Shown here: positions 54,205 to 64,000 of the stretch, piece after piece | Position numbering within the stretch: the stretch's first letter is position 1 | Layout of the letters: the number at the start of each line of letters is the position of its first letter | Origin: Synechococcales cyanobacterium CNB | Lineage (GTDB): Bacteria > Planctomycetota > Phycisphaerae > Phycisphaerales > UBA1924 | DNA length: 64,000 nucleotides | NCBI GenBank assembly: GCA_030263455.1 | Contig: SZOZ01000008.1 | Coordinates: forward strand, 1 to 64,000 | Direction of reading: 5' to 3' | Notes under the pieces: model-generated | Databases searched by the model: none | Seen by the model: only the letters and a program-made list of their open reading frames with translations | What the model was told of the DNA's origin: nothing | Position numbers and translations under genes: made by a program

Positions 54205-55812
54205 TCACTTTGTGCTCTCGTCGTCAGTCTCCGCGGGCGGCTGCTGGATCGGTTCAACGACGACGGTACCCGCGAGCAGATCCCCCCTGTGTCGGGCGTT
54301 CGGGGTCATCAGGCCGACCAAGGCCCAGGGTGCGAGCACCCACTTGAAGGCGTTGCGGAGTGCGGCACGCCAGAGGGCCGGGCGGAGGAGCCGGTCGGGA
54401 TTGGCGCGGACGACGCGGATGCCGACGAGCCACTTGCCGAGGGTCAGGCCGCCGAGCCACTCGCCCGCAGCGCCGTGGACGATGGCGATGGCGAGGACGG
54501 CGAGCGGCTCGGCGGGGCTGCCGGTGATGCCGAGGAGGGTGAAGGGGCTGAGGAGTTCGGCGACGGGCGCGCCTGTGATGATGGAGGCCGCAGCCGCGGC
54601 GAGAAGCAGGTCGGCGAGCGATGCCGCGAGGCGCTTGGAGCGCGACGCGAGAGCGACGCCGGGCGGGAGCGTGACGACGCCCGGCTCGCCGGTGGGGCGC
54701 ATGAGGAGTGTGATGACGACGACCATGACGCCGAGGAGAACGACGGCGAGAAGGCGGAAGTCGCCCGAACTGACCGGGCGCGAGGGGCGCATCGGGCCGC
54801 GATAGAGGACCGCGCCGGTGGCGATGGAGACCTCGGCGATCTCGACCGTGGCGCGAGCACGTGCGCGATCGTCGCTTTCGATGACCGACTCGCGCCAGAG
54901 AAGCGCGATGCGTCCGGAGACATCGGAGGGCGAAACGGTCCAGGCCCCCCCCTCGCGGACGACCCTTGCAAGCTCGACGGGTCCGTCCTCCTCGACGCCG
55001 AAGGCTTCGGCGCGAGCGCCCGAGCAGACGACCATCGCCAGGTGCGGGCCGGAGCCGATGAACTCGACGCGCGAGCCGGGGGCGACCGCGGGAGGATCGT
55101 GGATCGTGCGGCGCTGCCACTCGGTTTCGGCGTCGGGGTTCGGTGCGAGGAGCCAGAGGGAGGCGGTGTCGTGCCGCAGGGCGACGATCCAGAGGCCTCG
55201 ATTGTTCCACGCCATGCCGAGACGCGAGCCTGCTCCGAGTGGTTGGAGGTCGTCGGGCGGGGCGATGCTCTCCCAGCCGGCGGGCGAGAGGCGCAGGAGC
55301 GTCACGCCGTCGGCTCCGACGATGAGCGCGACCGGTCCCCTGGGGGTGCCGACAACGGCGGCGAGCGACCCTTCGCCGGGCAGGGAGTGGTGCGGGTCGA
55401 GCCGACCGAGCGGCTCGTAGGCCCACAGCCCGCCGAGGCCCGAACGAACGGCGGAGACGGAGCGGACGAGGCGGACGCGCACGCCGGCGGCGGGGGGAAA
55501 GACCATGTAGGCCCGGTTGTCCCACGCCGCGATGCGCTCCGGTGCGGCGTGCAGCTCCGTCACCATGCGGTAGGAACCGTCGCCCCCCCCTGCGTCGTCG
55601 CGTGGGGGCAGGTGGACGAGCGCGGGACCGCCGGTCCCCGGGTGCGTGGCGACGGCCCAGCCGTGCTGGGCGAGGGCTGGAGCTGCGAGGAGCAGGAGCA
55701 GCGAGAGCGTGACGAAGTGACGGAGTGACGGGGTGAGGAAGTAAAAGAAGTCGACCGGCACTCGTTCGCGGCACGGTCCACGAACGGGGCCGCCGGCGTG
55801 CTGCCCGATCAC
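54205..55812 (-). CDS. RDD-family membrane protein with exported N-terminal domain
   Basis: 535 residues from the GTG at 55812, which overlaps the lipoprotein stop (GTGA) with GGAG seven bases upstream; a GTG at 55761 is an alternative. A long basic N-terminus and hydrophobic core ending ALA-Q form a signal peptide (about 35-50). A beta-rich, propeller-like periplasmic domain (about 55-330) follows. The C-terminal RDD domain (about 395-525) has RSKRLAASLADLLLA, LGKWLVGIRVV and RNAFKWVLAPWAL, with several helices. RDD proteins are membrane proteins of mostly unknown transport role. Imperfect 8-bp tandem repeats (55709-55748) encode part of the signal region. Confidence 0.8.
   Translation of the reverse strand: MIGQHAGGPVRGPCRERVPVDFFYFLTPSLRHFVTLSLLLLLAAPALAQHGWAVATHPGTGGPALVHLPPRDDAGGGDGSYRMVTELHAAPERIAAWDNRAYMVFPPAAGVRVRLVRSVSAVRSGLGGLWAYEPLGRLDPHHSLPGEGSLAAVVGTPRGPVALIVGADGVTLLRLSPAGWESIAPPDDLQPLGAGSRLGMAWNNRGLWIVALRHDTASLWLLAPNPDAETEWQRRTIHDPPAVAPGSRVEFIGSGPHLAMVVCSGARAEAFGVEEDGPVELARVVREGGAWTVSPSDVSGRIALLWRESVIESDDRARARATVEIAEVSIATGAVLYRGPMRPSRPVSSGDFRLLAVVLLGVMVVVITLLMRPTGEPGVVTLPPGVALASRSKRLAASLADLLLAAAAASIITGAPVAELLSPFTLLGITGSPAEPLAVLAIAIVHGAAGEWLGGLTLGKWLVGIRVVRANPDRLLRPALWRAALRNAFKWVLAPWALVGLMTPNARHRGDLLAGTVVVEPIQQPPAETDDESTK
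55709..55748. repeat. Imperfect 8-bp tandem repeats in signal-peptide codons
   Basis: On the plus strand GTGACGAA, GTGACGGA, GTGACGGG, GTGAGGAA, GTAAAAGA follow each other. The unit length of eight is not a multiple of three, so a copy change would shift the frame of the RDD gene between its start and its mature part. Confidence 0.7.
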
Positions 55813-56768
55813 TCTGCCACTCCGTCTGCTTCGCTCGGTTGCTCGTTGGTGTCGGGGCGTTCGTCGAGTGAGAAGACCTCGGCGACGCGGAAATCGCGGA
55901 GGAGGCGTTCGAGGTCGAATGCGCGGTCGCTGACCTCGCGGTTCTCCGGCTCGAAGAGGCGGAGTGTGATCGTTGTCTCGGCGTCGGGGACGTCGACGCG
56001 GATCATCATGGCCATGCGTGGTCCGACGCGGCCGTCGCCGCGCACGGGGACGTAGTCGTAGCGTGAGAGCGTCGAGACGGCGATCGGCTCGCCGTCTTCG
56101 CCGAGGAGTTCGACCATCGCGGCTTCGTAGGTGTCCGGGTCGAGCCACATGCGACGGGTGCCCCAGCGTGAGGGGAGGATGACCCCGAGCAGGCGACCAT
56201 CGTCTGACCATCGCGTCCAGCCCGGCGGGGCGGCGGGCCCCACGCCCGGGGCCTCGGGCATTGGGAGAGGCGTAATGGCGAAGAGTTCGACGAGTTCGCG
56301 CGGGTGCACGGGAACCCCGAACTCGAGCGAGGTCTCCGGTGTCGCCAGGTCGTGCAGTCCGACGAGCGCGTACCGGCGGCTTCGATCGGTGAGGTCGATC
56401 CACCAGTAGAAGCCCTCGTTTGAGCCGAGGTAGAAGTAGGTCTCGCCGAGTTTGTTCACGCTCAGGGCGAGGTCGTTCGGCCTGCGGATGAGGAGGTGTC
56501 CCTCGGCCTGCTCGACGGTCTCGCGCCCGCCCTTGCCGGTCGGTGAGCGCACGGACACCGTGATCCGCGACCAGACCCGATCAAGGCGATCGGCGGTCTG
56601 GTTGTAGCGCACGGCGACGTCTGCATAGCGAGGCGCCGGCCCGCGTTCGATGCGCTGGGTTTCGCTGTTGGTGGCACAGCCGCCGAGCAGGCAGAGGAGA
56701 CAGAGCAGCATGGCAGCGGCGCTCCACGACGCGCACTCCGCCACTCTGCCGCTGTGCCGCTGTGCCAC
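55809..56768 (-). CDS. Putative lipoprotein, LolA/LolB-like fold
   Basis: 319 residues from the GTG at 56768; an internal ATG at 56711 with GGAG ten bases upstream is an alternative but would remove all basic residues of the signal peptide. The hydrophobic core ends in LLGGC (Cys about 31), a lipobox. The mature part begins with a beta-rich region (about 45-150; VEQAEGHLLIRRPNDLALSV) like LolA/LolB-type lipid-binding barrels. This is a structural guess. Next to it is the RDD gene, with overlapping stop and start. The first 40 bases of the gene are 8-bp tandem repeats. Confidence 0.68.
   Translation of the reverse strand: MAQRHSGRVAECASWSAAAMLLCLLCLLGGCATNSETQRIERGPAPRYADVAVRYNQTADRLDRVWSRITVSVRSPTGKGGRETVEQAEGHLLIRRPNDLALSVNKLGETYFYLGSNEGFYWWIDLTDRSRRYALVGLHDLATPETSLEFGVPVHPRELVELFAITPLPMPEAPGVGPAAPPGWTRWSDDGRLLGVILPSRWGTRRMWLDPDTYEAAMVELLGEDGEPIAVSTLSRYDYVPVRGDGRVGPRMAMMIRVDVPDAETTITLRLFEPENREVSDRAFDLERLLRDFRVAEVFSLDERPDTNEQPSEADGVAE
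56729..56768 (-). repeat. Imperfect 8-bp tandem repeats at lipoprotein start
   Basis: On the minus strand GTGGCACA, GCGGCACA, GCGGCAGA, GTGGCGGA, GTGCGCGT follow from the start codon. A similar unit, CAGACGGA-GTGGCAGA-GTGATCGG, spans the end of this gene (55805-55828). Each gain or loss of a unit would change the reading frame from this start codon. Confidence 0.65.
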
Positions 56769-56782
56769 GTCGTGTTTCCGAT

Positions 56783-57343
56783 CTAGCGGTTCTCGCTGCC
56801 GGCCATGATGCGGTCGAGCAGGCGCATCCCGGCGGACATCGCCTCGCGGTCCATCCCCGGATCGGTGATCTCGGTCGGAGGGGCGGCGTACTCGCCGCTG
56901 GGCGTCGGGCGATCGTCCTTGCGGCGCACGAGAAGGACGGCTCGGCCGTCGCCGAGGCTCCTGCTTCCTTCGAGCCGCAGACGCCGACGGCGGATCAGGA
57001 TCAAGGCCAGCAGGTATCGGAACGCGGTCTGTGCCGGGTCTTGCTCACGCTCGGACTGGTCGAGAATGTCGAGCAACTCGTCGTCGTCGGCCAGCATTCG
57101 GCGTGGGGCATCCGAGATGCGCACGATCGAACGCCAGTGCGCGACGACCCGCCACGGCGCTGGTGGTCTTGCCCCGGCGGTCCAGGCGGACGCGCCGAAG
57201 TCGAAGCGCTGGACGGCCTCCGTCGTAACGTCCTCTGCAAGGACGCCGACGAATGGCTCGCCGGGCTGGAGGGTGCGTCCCGTGGCGGCACAAAGGCCGG
57301 TGGGGCGTCCCACCTCTGGGATCGAAATGGTCGGCAGGCTCAT
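56783..57343 (-). CDS. Conserved protein of unknown function
   Basis: 186 residues from the ATG at 57343, which overlaps the stop of the small upstream gene by four bases (ATGA). The N-terminus has a GLCAATGRTLQPGEPFVGVL pattern (about 16-35), suggesting a small metal or cofactor loop, and RRADDDELLDIL-type acidic helices follow. No signal peptide or membrane helix, so cytoplasmic. I do not recognise it by name. Co-translation with a small Cys protein and proximity to a lipoprotein gene (14-base gap) suggest one operon. Confidence 0.65.
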   Translation of the reverse strand: MSLPTISIPEVGRPTGLCAATGRTLQPGEPFVGVLAEDVTTEAVQRFDFGASAWTAGARPPAPWRVVAHWRSIVRISDAPRRMLADDDELLDILDQSEREQDPAQTAFRYLLALILIRRRRLRLEGSRSLGDGRAVLLVRRKDDRPTPSGEYAAPPTEITDPGMDREAMSAGMRLLDRIMAGSENR

Positions 57344-57591
57344 CGCCCCCGAGTGTAGCGGGGAGACCCGCAGTTCACGGTGAAGAAGCGCTCGGTGGTC
57401 CCCCCTGGGCCGACGCGAAACCGCACGCTTCGGCCGCACGCGGGGCACTGCGCGAGGTAGGTGGTCGCGTTGGGATTTCGGTAGACCCGCACATAAGCGC
57501 CTGCGCATTCAAAACGTACACCGAGCCAGGGCCTTCCGACGGCTCCGGTTTGTGCCGAGTTGGTCCTGACAGGCCCCATGTGCCGAAACAA
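57340..57591 (-). CDS. Small cysteine protein, likely zinc-binding
   Basis: 83 residues or fewer. The core FECAGAYVRVYRN...AQCPACGRSVRF...VNCG has four cysteines placed like a zinc ribbon (about residues 28, 49, 52, 74). The C-terminal part RVGPGGTTERFFTVNC is striking and probably conserved. The start is uncertain: ATG at 57591, ATG at 57579, or later. Its stop overlaps the following gene by four bases. Role unknown; a redox or zinc-binding helper of its partner is possible. Confidence 0.62.
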   Translation of the reverse strand: MFRHMGPVRTNSAQTGAVGRPWLGVRFECAGAYVRVYRNPNATTYLAQCPACGRSVRFRVGPGGTTERFFTVNCGSPRYTRGR

Positions 57592-57697
57592 CTATCGGCC
57601 GTTGCCTGGAGACGGGCTGAGCGGCGTGGAAGCCGCCCGAGACGCTACGCCCCTTCACCCGCTAGACTTGCGATCGGCCGGCCGGCCTTACGACACG

Positions 57698-58651
57698 ATG
57701 CCCCCCTCCCTGACCATCCTGCCTGATCCCCCCCCGCCGCCGACGCCCGTGGGCCTGATCGCGGGGGGTGGGCGGCTGCCGATCTTGGTGGCGCAGGGGC
57801 TGAGCGCGGCCGGGCACCCGGTCCATGGCCTGGGGCTGGCCCGTCAGTACGACGCCGCACTGCCGCCGCTGTGCGCGACCTTCCGCGAGGTCGGCCTGCT
57901 GCGCGTCGGGTCGTGGGGACGCACGCTCGCCAAGATCGGCGTGCATCACGCGATCATGGTCGGGCGTGTGGACAAGGCGCGGCTGATGCACGACCCGCTC
58001 CGCATCCTCCGGTACGTGCCCGACTGGCGCACGGCGGTCGCGTGGTTCCGGCACCTTCGGCACGACCGAAGGTCGAGCGCGGTGCTGACCGCGATCGCGG
58101 AGGAACTCGAACACTGGGGAGTCTCGCTGATGGATTCGACCGCTCCGATCCCGGATCAACTCTCAACGGCGGGCGTGATGACGCGGCGGAGACCGACGGC
58201 CGAGCAGGCGGCGGACATCGACTTCGTGTGGCCGCTGCTGATGCAGATGCTCAGGCTGGACGTTGGGCAGGCGATCGCGGTGCGTGAGCGTGACGTGATC
58301 GCGGTCGAGGCGGTTGAGGGTACGGACCGGATGATCGAGCGTGCGGGGCAACTGTGCCGAGCAAAGGGATGGACGCTGTGCAAGGGCGCGCGGGCGGGGC
58401 ACGACCGGCGCTCGGACGTGCCGACGGTCGGCGTGCGGACGATCGAACTGCTGCACGAGGCCGGGGGGCGGTGCCTTGCGGTCGCGGCGGGCGACGTCAT
58501 CATGCTCGACAAGGACCAGATGATCCGGCGCGCCGACGAACTGGGCATCGCGGTGGTGGGCGTTCCGACGGCTCACCGCGTTCCGACGATCGTTTCCGCC
58601 CCGAAATCGGGCATCTACGTCGCCCCGGCCGGCACCGCCGTCGGGGTGTGA
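57698..58651 (+). CDS. lpxI: UDP-2,3-diacylglucosamine diphosphatase LpxI (DUF1009)
   Basis: 317 residues from the ATG at 57698. LpxI makes lipid X and UMP in lipid A synthesis, replacing LpxH in many bacteria. The N-terminal domain has GLIAGGGRLPILVAQ (about 24-38), the central part GRVDKARL, and the C-terminal domain AVEAVEGTDRMIERAG and DVPTVGVRTIELLHEAGG (about 205-265), all LpxI marks. No Shine-Dalgarno is seen; TAGACT at 57663-57668 may be the -10 box. It supports an LPS outer membrane with the GT9 enzyme. Confidence 0.9.
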   Translation: MPPSLTILPDPPPPPTPVGLIAGGGRLPILVAQGLSAAGHPVHGLGLARQYDAALPPLCATFREVGLLRVGSWGRTLAKIGVHHAIMVGRVDKARLMHDPLRILRYVPDWRTAVAWFRHLRHDRRSSAVLTAIAEELEHWGVSLMDSTAPIPDQLSTAGVMTRRRPTAEQAADIDFVWPLLMQMLRLDVGQAIAVRERDVIAVEAVEGTDRMIERAGQLCRAKGWTLCKGARAGHDRRSDVPTVGVRTIELLHEAGGRCLAVAAGDVIMLDKDQMIRRADELGIAVVGVPTAHRVPTIVSAPKSGIYVAPAGTAVGV

Positions 58652-58652
58652 C

Positions 58653-60724
<2,072 letters not shown>

Positions 60725-60839
60725 GGCCGACTCCCGGGAGCGCACAACGCCGCGCGGGCGCACGCCCTCCCCCCTCCTATCGGCCCATCGACGGGCGGAC
60801 TTCACGAGACCCCGCCCCCGCGGCCCCAGGCCCGGGGCA

Positions 60840-61277
60840 TCAGGCCTCCGGCCTCTCCCGCACCACGAGTTGCACGCTGACCTTTGAGAGGTCGAGGCCC
60901 ATGCGGCGTGCGATCTCGCCGATGGTGGAGCATCGCATGAGTTTCTCGCCGAGTTCCTCGGGCACGTCGAGGACGCGGCCGTCGGGCAAGGCGAGGTGGA
61001 CGTGCTGGTGCACCTCGGCGTCGAATCGGCAGGGTCCGTTGCCGTTGGTCGACGGGATGCGGCGGCAGAGTCCTGCCTGCGTGAATGCTTCGAGGGTGTT
61101 GTAGACGGTGGCGAGGCTGAGGCTCTCGTCCTCGTTGCGGACGGAGTCGAAGAGTTCCTCGGCCGTGGGGTGGGAGCGTGAGGCGGCGAGGGCGTCGTAG
61201 AGCACCTCGCGCTGGCGTGTGCAGCGCAGGCCGTGCCGCCTGAAGACTTCTCGAACACACTCAGCCTGATCGTGCAC
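60840..61277 (-). CDS. Fur-family transcriptional regulator (PerR/Fur type)
   Basis: 145 residues from the GTG at 61277, following GGGAAGGCGG. Winged helix (about 10-85) with GLRCTRQREVLYDAL and SLATVYNTLEAF, then a dimer domain with HQHVHLALPDGRVLDVPEE (about 90-108), whose histidines supply metal sites. The CxxC zinc pairs of many Fur/PerR proteins are absent, so metal binding is by His/Asp/Glu. Which metal or peroxide it senses cannot be told. Confidence 0.88.
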   Translation of the reverse strand: MHDQAECVREVFRRHGLRCTRQREVLYDALAASRSHPTAEELFDSVRNEDESLSLATVYNTLEAFTQAGLCRRIPSTNGNGPCRFDAEVHQHVHLALPDGRVLDVPEELGEKLMRCSTIGEIARRMGLDLSKVSVQLVVRERPEA

Positions 61278-61367
61278 CGCGACCGCCTTCCCCGCCCGGA
61301 TGCCTGGATTCGTGTGGAATCATTGGCGCACCGGGCGAGCGGGGCCACGAAGTCGTCCCAACTCCGC

Positions 61368-61850
61368 CTATTCCCCCTCGTCTTCCTCGTCGGGGGGGGC
61401 CAGGCACATGCGATGGTGCGGGACGCCGACTTCCATGAACTGTTCGCCATCGATGCGCCAACCGAGGCGGCTGTAGAAGCCCATGGCGTCGTCGCGGGCG
61501 TGGCAGAAGACCTCGCGCAGGCCGAGTTCGCCGAAGGCGCGGCGTTCGAGTTCGACGACGAGGCGGCGGCCGATCCCCTCGCCCTGGCGCTGGAGGTCCA
61601 CGGCCATCTGCATCAGCTTGCCGACGCCGGGTTCGGGATAGTCGGGGATGAGCAGGGCGCAGCCGACCACGCGTGGTCCGGAGGGATGGTCGAAAACGGC
61701 GACGAAGTGCTCGGCCCGGTCGTCGATGGCGAAATCGCGCCGGAACGCCTCCATCGAATACCCGATGGGACGGAGCAGGACGGCGTCGCGCAGGGCGCAC
61801 TCCTGCTCGTAGAGGGGATCGACCGTCGTGATGCGCCTGACCCGGATCAT
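61368..61850 (-). CDS. GNAT family N-acetyltransferase (ElaA-like)
   Basis: 160 residues. The GNAT core has VGCALLIPDYPEPGVGKLMQMAVDLQRQGEGIGRRLV (in three segments, about 60-95) with the acetyl-CoA motif QGEGIGRRL, and LREVFCHARDDAMGFYSRLGW (about 112-130), like ElaA/YbbJ-type proteins. The ATG at 61850 follows AAGGGTGAGG. Substrate unknown. It is divergent from ispG with 144 bases between starts. Confidence 0.86.
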   Translation of the reverse strand: MIRVRRITTVDPLYEQECALRDAVLLRPIGYSMEAFRRDFAIDDRAEHFVAVFDHPSGPRVVGCALLIPDYPEPGVGKLMQMAVDLQRQGEGIGRRLVVELERRAFGELGLREVFCHARDDAMGFYSRLGWRIDGEQFMEVGVPHHRMCLAPPDEEDEGE

Positions 61851-61980
61851 GAGAGCGCGGCCTCACCCTTGCCCCGTTCTGCCGCTCCACGCCCGGCTGG
61901 TGCGCTGCTGTGACGCGCAGTCCCCGGGTCGAACGCCCCGGAAGCGGGGAGGCACGAGCGTAGCAACTCGGCATCGTCCC

Positions 61981-61986
61981 TACCAT
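61981..61986 (+). promoter_or_regulatory. Possible -10 element (TACCAT) of ispG
   Basis: TACCAT lies eight bases before the ispG ATG, and only Cs and Gs separate them, with no ribosome-binding site. Fits a leaderless start. Confidence 0.3.
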
Positions 61987-61994
61987 CCCCCGCC

Positions 61995-63287
61995 ATGACC
62001 CCGCGACGCCCAACCCGTCCTGTGTACGTCGGCGACAGCCGCACGGGCATCGTGCAGATCGGCGGCGGGCTTCCGGACTGGGCGGGTCGGGCGACCGCGC
62101 CCGCGCCGGTCTCCGTCCAGACCATGACGGCGGGGTACACGCACGACGTGGACGCCTGCGTGGCCGAGATCGACAGGCTGCACGCGGCCGGGGCGGACAT
62201 CGTGCGGGTCGCGGTGCCGGAGAAGAAGGACACGGCTGCGCTGCCGGAGATTCTCGCGCGGACCTCGGTGCCGATCGTGGCGGACGTGCATTTCCATTTT
62301 CAGCGGGCGTTGGAGGCGGTCGAGGCCGGCGTGCACAAGATCCGGCTGAACCCCGGGAACATCAACGAGCGTGCGCAGGTGGTGGAGGTGATCCGGGCGT
62401 GCAAGACCGCGGGCGTCCCGATCCGGGTGGGCGTGAACGAAGGCTCGATCGTTGAGCGTCGCGACAAACAGAAGCGACTGAAGGAACTCGGTGCGGTCTT
62501 CAGCGAGCAGAAGCACGGGTACCTGCTTGCCATCATGGTGACGAAGCTCGAGGAGTACCTCGACGTCTTCTACGAGGAGGACTTCCGCGACATCGTGATC
62601 AGCGCCAAGAGCATGGATGCGGCGTTGACCATCGACGCGTACACGGAGATTTCGCGCAGGTTCGACCATCCGCTGCACCTGGGCGTGACGCACGCGGGGC
62701 CGCGCGAGACCGGGTGCATCCGCTCGGTGGTCGCGCTGGGCACGCTGCTGGCGAACGGCGTGGGGGACACGATCCGCATCTCGTATGCCTCGGACCACGT
62801 GGGCGAGGTGGAGGATGGGCTGGAACTGCTCTACGCGCTGGGGCTCCGCGAGCGCAAGGGTGCGGAGCTGATCGCCTGCCCGACGTGCGGGCGCATCCAG
62901 GTGGACCTGTTCACGCTGGTTCAGGAGGTTCGGCGGACGCTGACGGCGCGCGTGGAACTGCCGATCAAGGTGGCGGTGATGGGATGCGTGGTGAACGGGC
63001 CTGGCGAGGCGGAGGGGGCGGACGTGGCGGTCTTCGCAGGGGACCGGCGGGGCATCATCTACGTGCAGGGCGAGCGGGTGGCGAACTTGCCGGAAGGGGA
63101 GATTCTGCCCCGGCTGCTCGATGAGTGCCTGCGGTTCCAGGAACGAGTGCGGCGGGGTGAGGCGCGACTGGGAGAAAAGAAGGTCAGCATCGTGCCGCCG
63201 GATCCGCTGGGGGAACTCGGAAGCGGGTGGGAGAAGATGGCGGCGGAGCGAGTGCGCTCGACACCCATTACGATCCGGACGACGTGA
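61995..63287 (+). CDS. ispG: 4-hydroxy-3-methylbut-2-enyl diphosphate synthase (IspG)
   Basis: 430 residues. IspG is the [4Fe-4S] enzyme of the MEP isoprenoid pathway that makes HMBPP from MEcPP. TIM-barrel part with PVSVQTMTAGYT (about 38-49), ADIVRVAVPEKKD and VADVHFHF, and iron-sulphur part with CPTCGR (about 295-300) and VMGCVVNGPGEA (about 328-339), giving the three cluster cysteines and the Glu. Standard bacterial length. It is transcribed alone, probably leaderless. Confidence 0.95.
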   Translation: MTPRRPTRPVYVGDSRTGIVQIGGGLPDWAGRATAPAPVSVQTMTAGYTHDVDACVAEIDRLHAAGADIVRVAVPEKKDTAALPEILARTSVPIVADVHFHFQRALEAVEAGVHKIRLNPGNINERAQVVEVIRACKTAGVPIRVGVNEGSIVERRDKQKRLKELGAVFSEQKHGYLLAIMVTKLEEYLDVFYEEDFRDIVISAKSMDAALTIDAYTEISRRFDHPLHLGVTHAGPRETGCIRSVVALGTLLANGVGDTIRISYASDHVGEVEDGLELLYALGLRERKGAELIACPTCGRIQVDLFTLVQEVRRTLTARVELPIKVAVMGCVVNGPGEAEGADVAVFAGDRRGIIYVQGERVANLPEGEILPRLLDECLRFQERVRRGEARLGEKKVSIVPPDPLGELGSGWEKMAAERVRSTPITIRTT

Positions 63288-63378
63288 GGGCGGAAGCACG
63301 AACTACAGCCGCTCGCCTAGAGTCGCGGTACGCTGCGGTCGCGGCTTGCTGAATGTGCACGAGTCGTCATGGTCGAGG

Positions 63379-64000
63379 TCAGCGTGCTCGCTGAGGCCTC
63401 GCCTGCGCGTCCAACATGCGTGAGACCATGGCTCGCATGGCGCCTGCCTGCTCGGGGTCGATGCCGGCCTCGTCGAGGCGGACGGTGATGGCGGGGAGCC
63501 AGAACTCGCCGGCGACCTCGAAGCCCAACTCCTCGACCATGCGGCGTTCGAGGTCGGGGAAGTGGCCCGCGCCGTAGAAAACGGCGACGCTCTCGACGCC
63601 GGACTGCTCATCCATCAGTCGTCGGAGGTCGTCGAGAACGACGGTGTTGCGATCGACGATGAGGACTTCGAGGAGCCTGCCGGCCTGGCCGAGCTGGGCT
63701 TCGAGGATTTCGTCGGCGCGGGCGACCATTTCGAGCATGGCGAGTTTGGCGGTGGCGCGCATGCCCTCGTTCATACCGACGAAGCGGAGGAGCACGCCGG
63801 CCATGCGCGACATGATGGACTCGCCGGAGAGGGCGCGGAACAACTGGTTCGCGGCGGCGGCGGTGCGCTGGTCTGCCGCGGGAGCGTCGCCGGCGTTGTC
63901 TTCGTTTGCTTCGGCGCCGGCCTGACCGCCGCCCGTGAGCACCGACCGCAACTGCTCGATGGACATGTCGCTGTTTCGCCAGTGTCGGCGGTCGTAGTCG
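63379..64000 (-). CDS. TraB/PrgY-like protein, C-terminal part
   Basis: Partial: the frame is open to the window end, and codons at 63967-64000 read DYDRRHWRNSD in good style before an internal ATG at 63966, so that ATG is unlikely to be the start. The last 70 residues contain a strand pattern with VFYGAGHFPDLERRMVEELGF (two segments), the TraB/GumN-like H-containing motif. Family members are erythromycin-esterase-like putative proteases of unknown role. The N-terminal half with the first metal motif is outside the window. Confidence 0.75.
   Translation of the reverse strand, partial: DYDRRHWRNSDMSIEQLRSVLTGGGQAGAEANEDNAGDAPAADQRTAAAANQLFRALSGESIMSRMAGVLLRFVGMNEGMRATAKLAMLEMVARADEILEAQLGQAGRLLEVLIVDRNTVVLDDLRRLMDEQSGVESVAVFYGAGHFPDLERRMVEELGFEVAGEFWLPAITVRLDEAGIDPEQAGAMRAMVSRMLDAQARPQRAR

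Overview
The window is 64 kb of very GC-rich, gene-dense bacterial chromosome. The best guess for the source is a Planctomycetota bacterium, Phycisphaerae-like. The guess rests on a type-II-secretion-style prepilin of the planctomycete kind, DUF58/transglutaminase membrane proteins, many low-complexity Ala/Arg/Gly-rich proteins and frequent GTG starts. It is an inference from gene content, not from a phylogenetic marker. No tRNA, rRNA, CRISPR array, insertion sequence or phage gene was recognised, so the window looks like core chromosome rather than an island.

Layout. 182-9408 holds two secreted proteins of unknown function, a GT9 glycosyltransferase, the serine pair serA-serC, a pseudopilin-like secreted protein and a zinc-ribbon membrane protein. 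9515-13028 holds a PpiC-type foldase lipoprotein, an alpha/beta hydrolase and RNase Y, followed by a 542-base gene-free interval. 13571-19617 holds a lipoprotein and a coupled minus-strand unit scpB > DUF58 > transglutaminase > YcgR-like PilZ protein. 19811-21855 is a coupled CheY-like receiver plus HD-GYP phosphodiesterase. From 57591 down to 21896 every gene lies on the minus strand.

The core of that minus-strand run is one large flagellar locus (about 23.7-54.0 kb). In transcription order it reads: TPR membrane protein, FlgN-like chaperone, histidine kinase, sigma-54 activator, flgB, flgC, fliE, fliF, fliG, fliH, fliI, fliJ, motE-like, fliK, flgD, flg_new protein, flgE, flbD, motA, motB, fliL, fliN, fliO, fliP, fliQ, fliR, flhB, flhA, flhF, flhG, a small membrane protein, and a FliA-type sigma factor. 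This is the ancestral flagellar superoperon order seen in spirochaetes and Bacillus, with one conspicuous hole: fliM is absent between fliL and fliN. Filament, rod, ring and most chemotaxis genes are not in the window. The two-component pair at the head and a good sigma-54 promoter match in front of flgB suggest FleSR/FlgSR-type control. Two PilZ proteins and an HD-GYP enzyme nearby suggest cyclic-di-GMP input.

54.2-64 kb holds a coupled envelope set (small Cys-rich protein, unknown protein, LolA/LolB-like lipoprotein, RDD membrane protein) whose gene boundaries carry imperfect 8-bp tandem repeats, then lpxI, a TlyA-like methyltransferase lacking the S4 domain, obgE, a PilZ protein, a Fur-family regulator, a GNAT acetyltransferase, ispG, and the C-terminal part of a TraB-like protein cut by the window end. 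Many neighbours overlap by ATGA, GTGA or TTGA, indicating translational coupling. Several isolated genes have no Shine-Dalgarno sequence but a TANNNT hexamer 6-9 bases before the start, which would fit leaderless transcripts.
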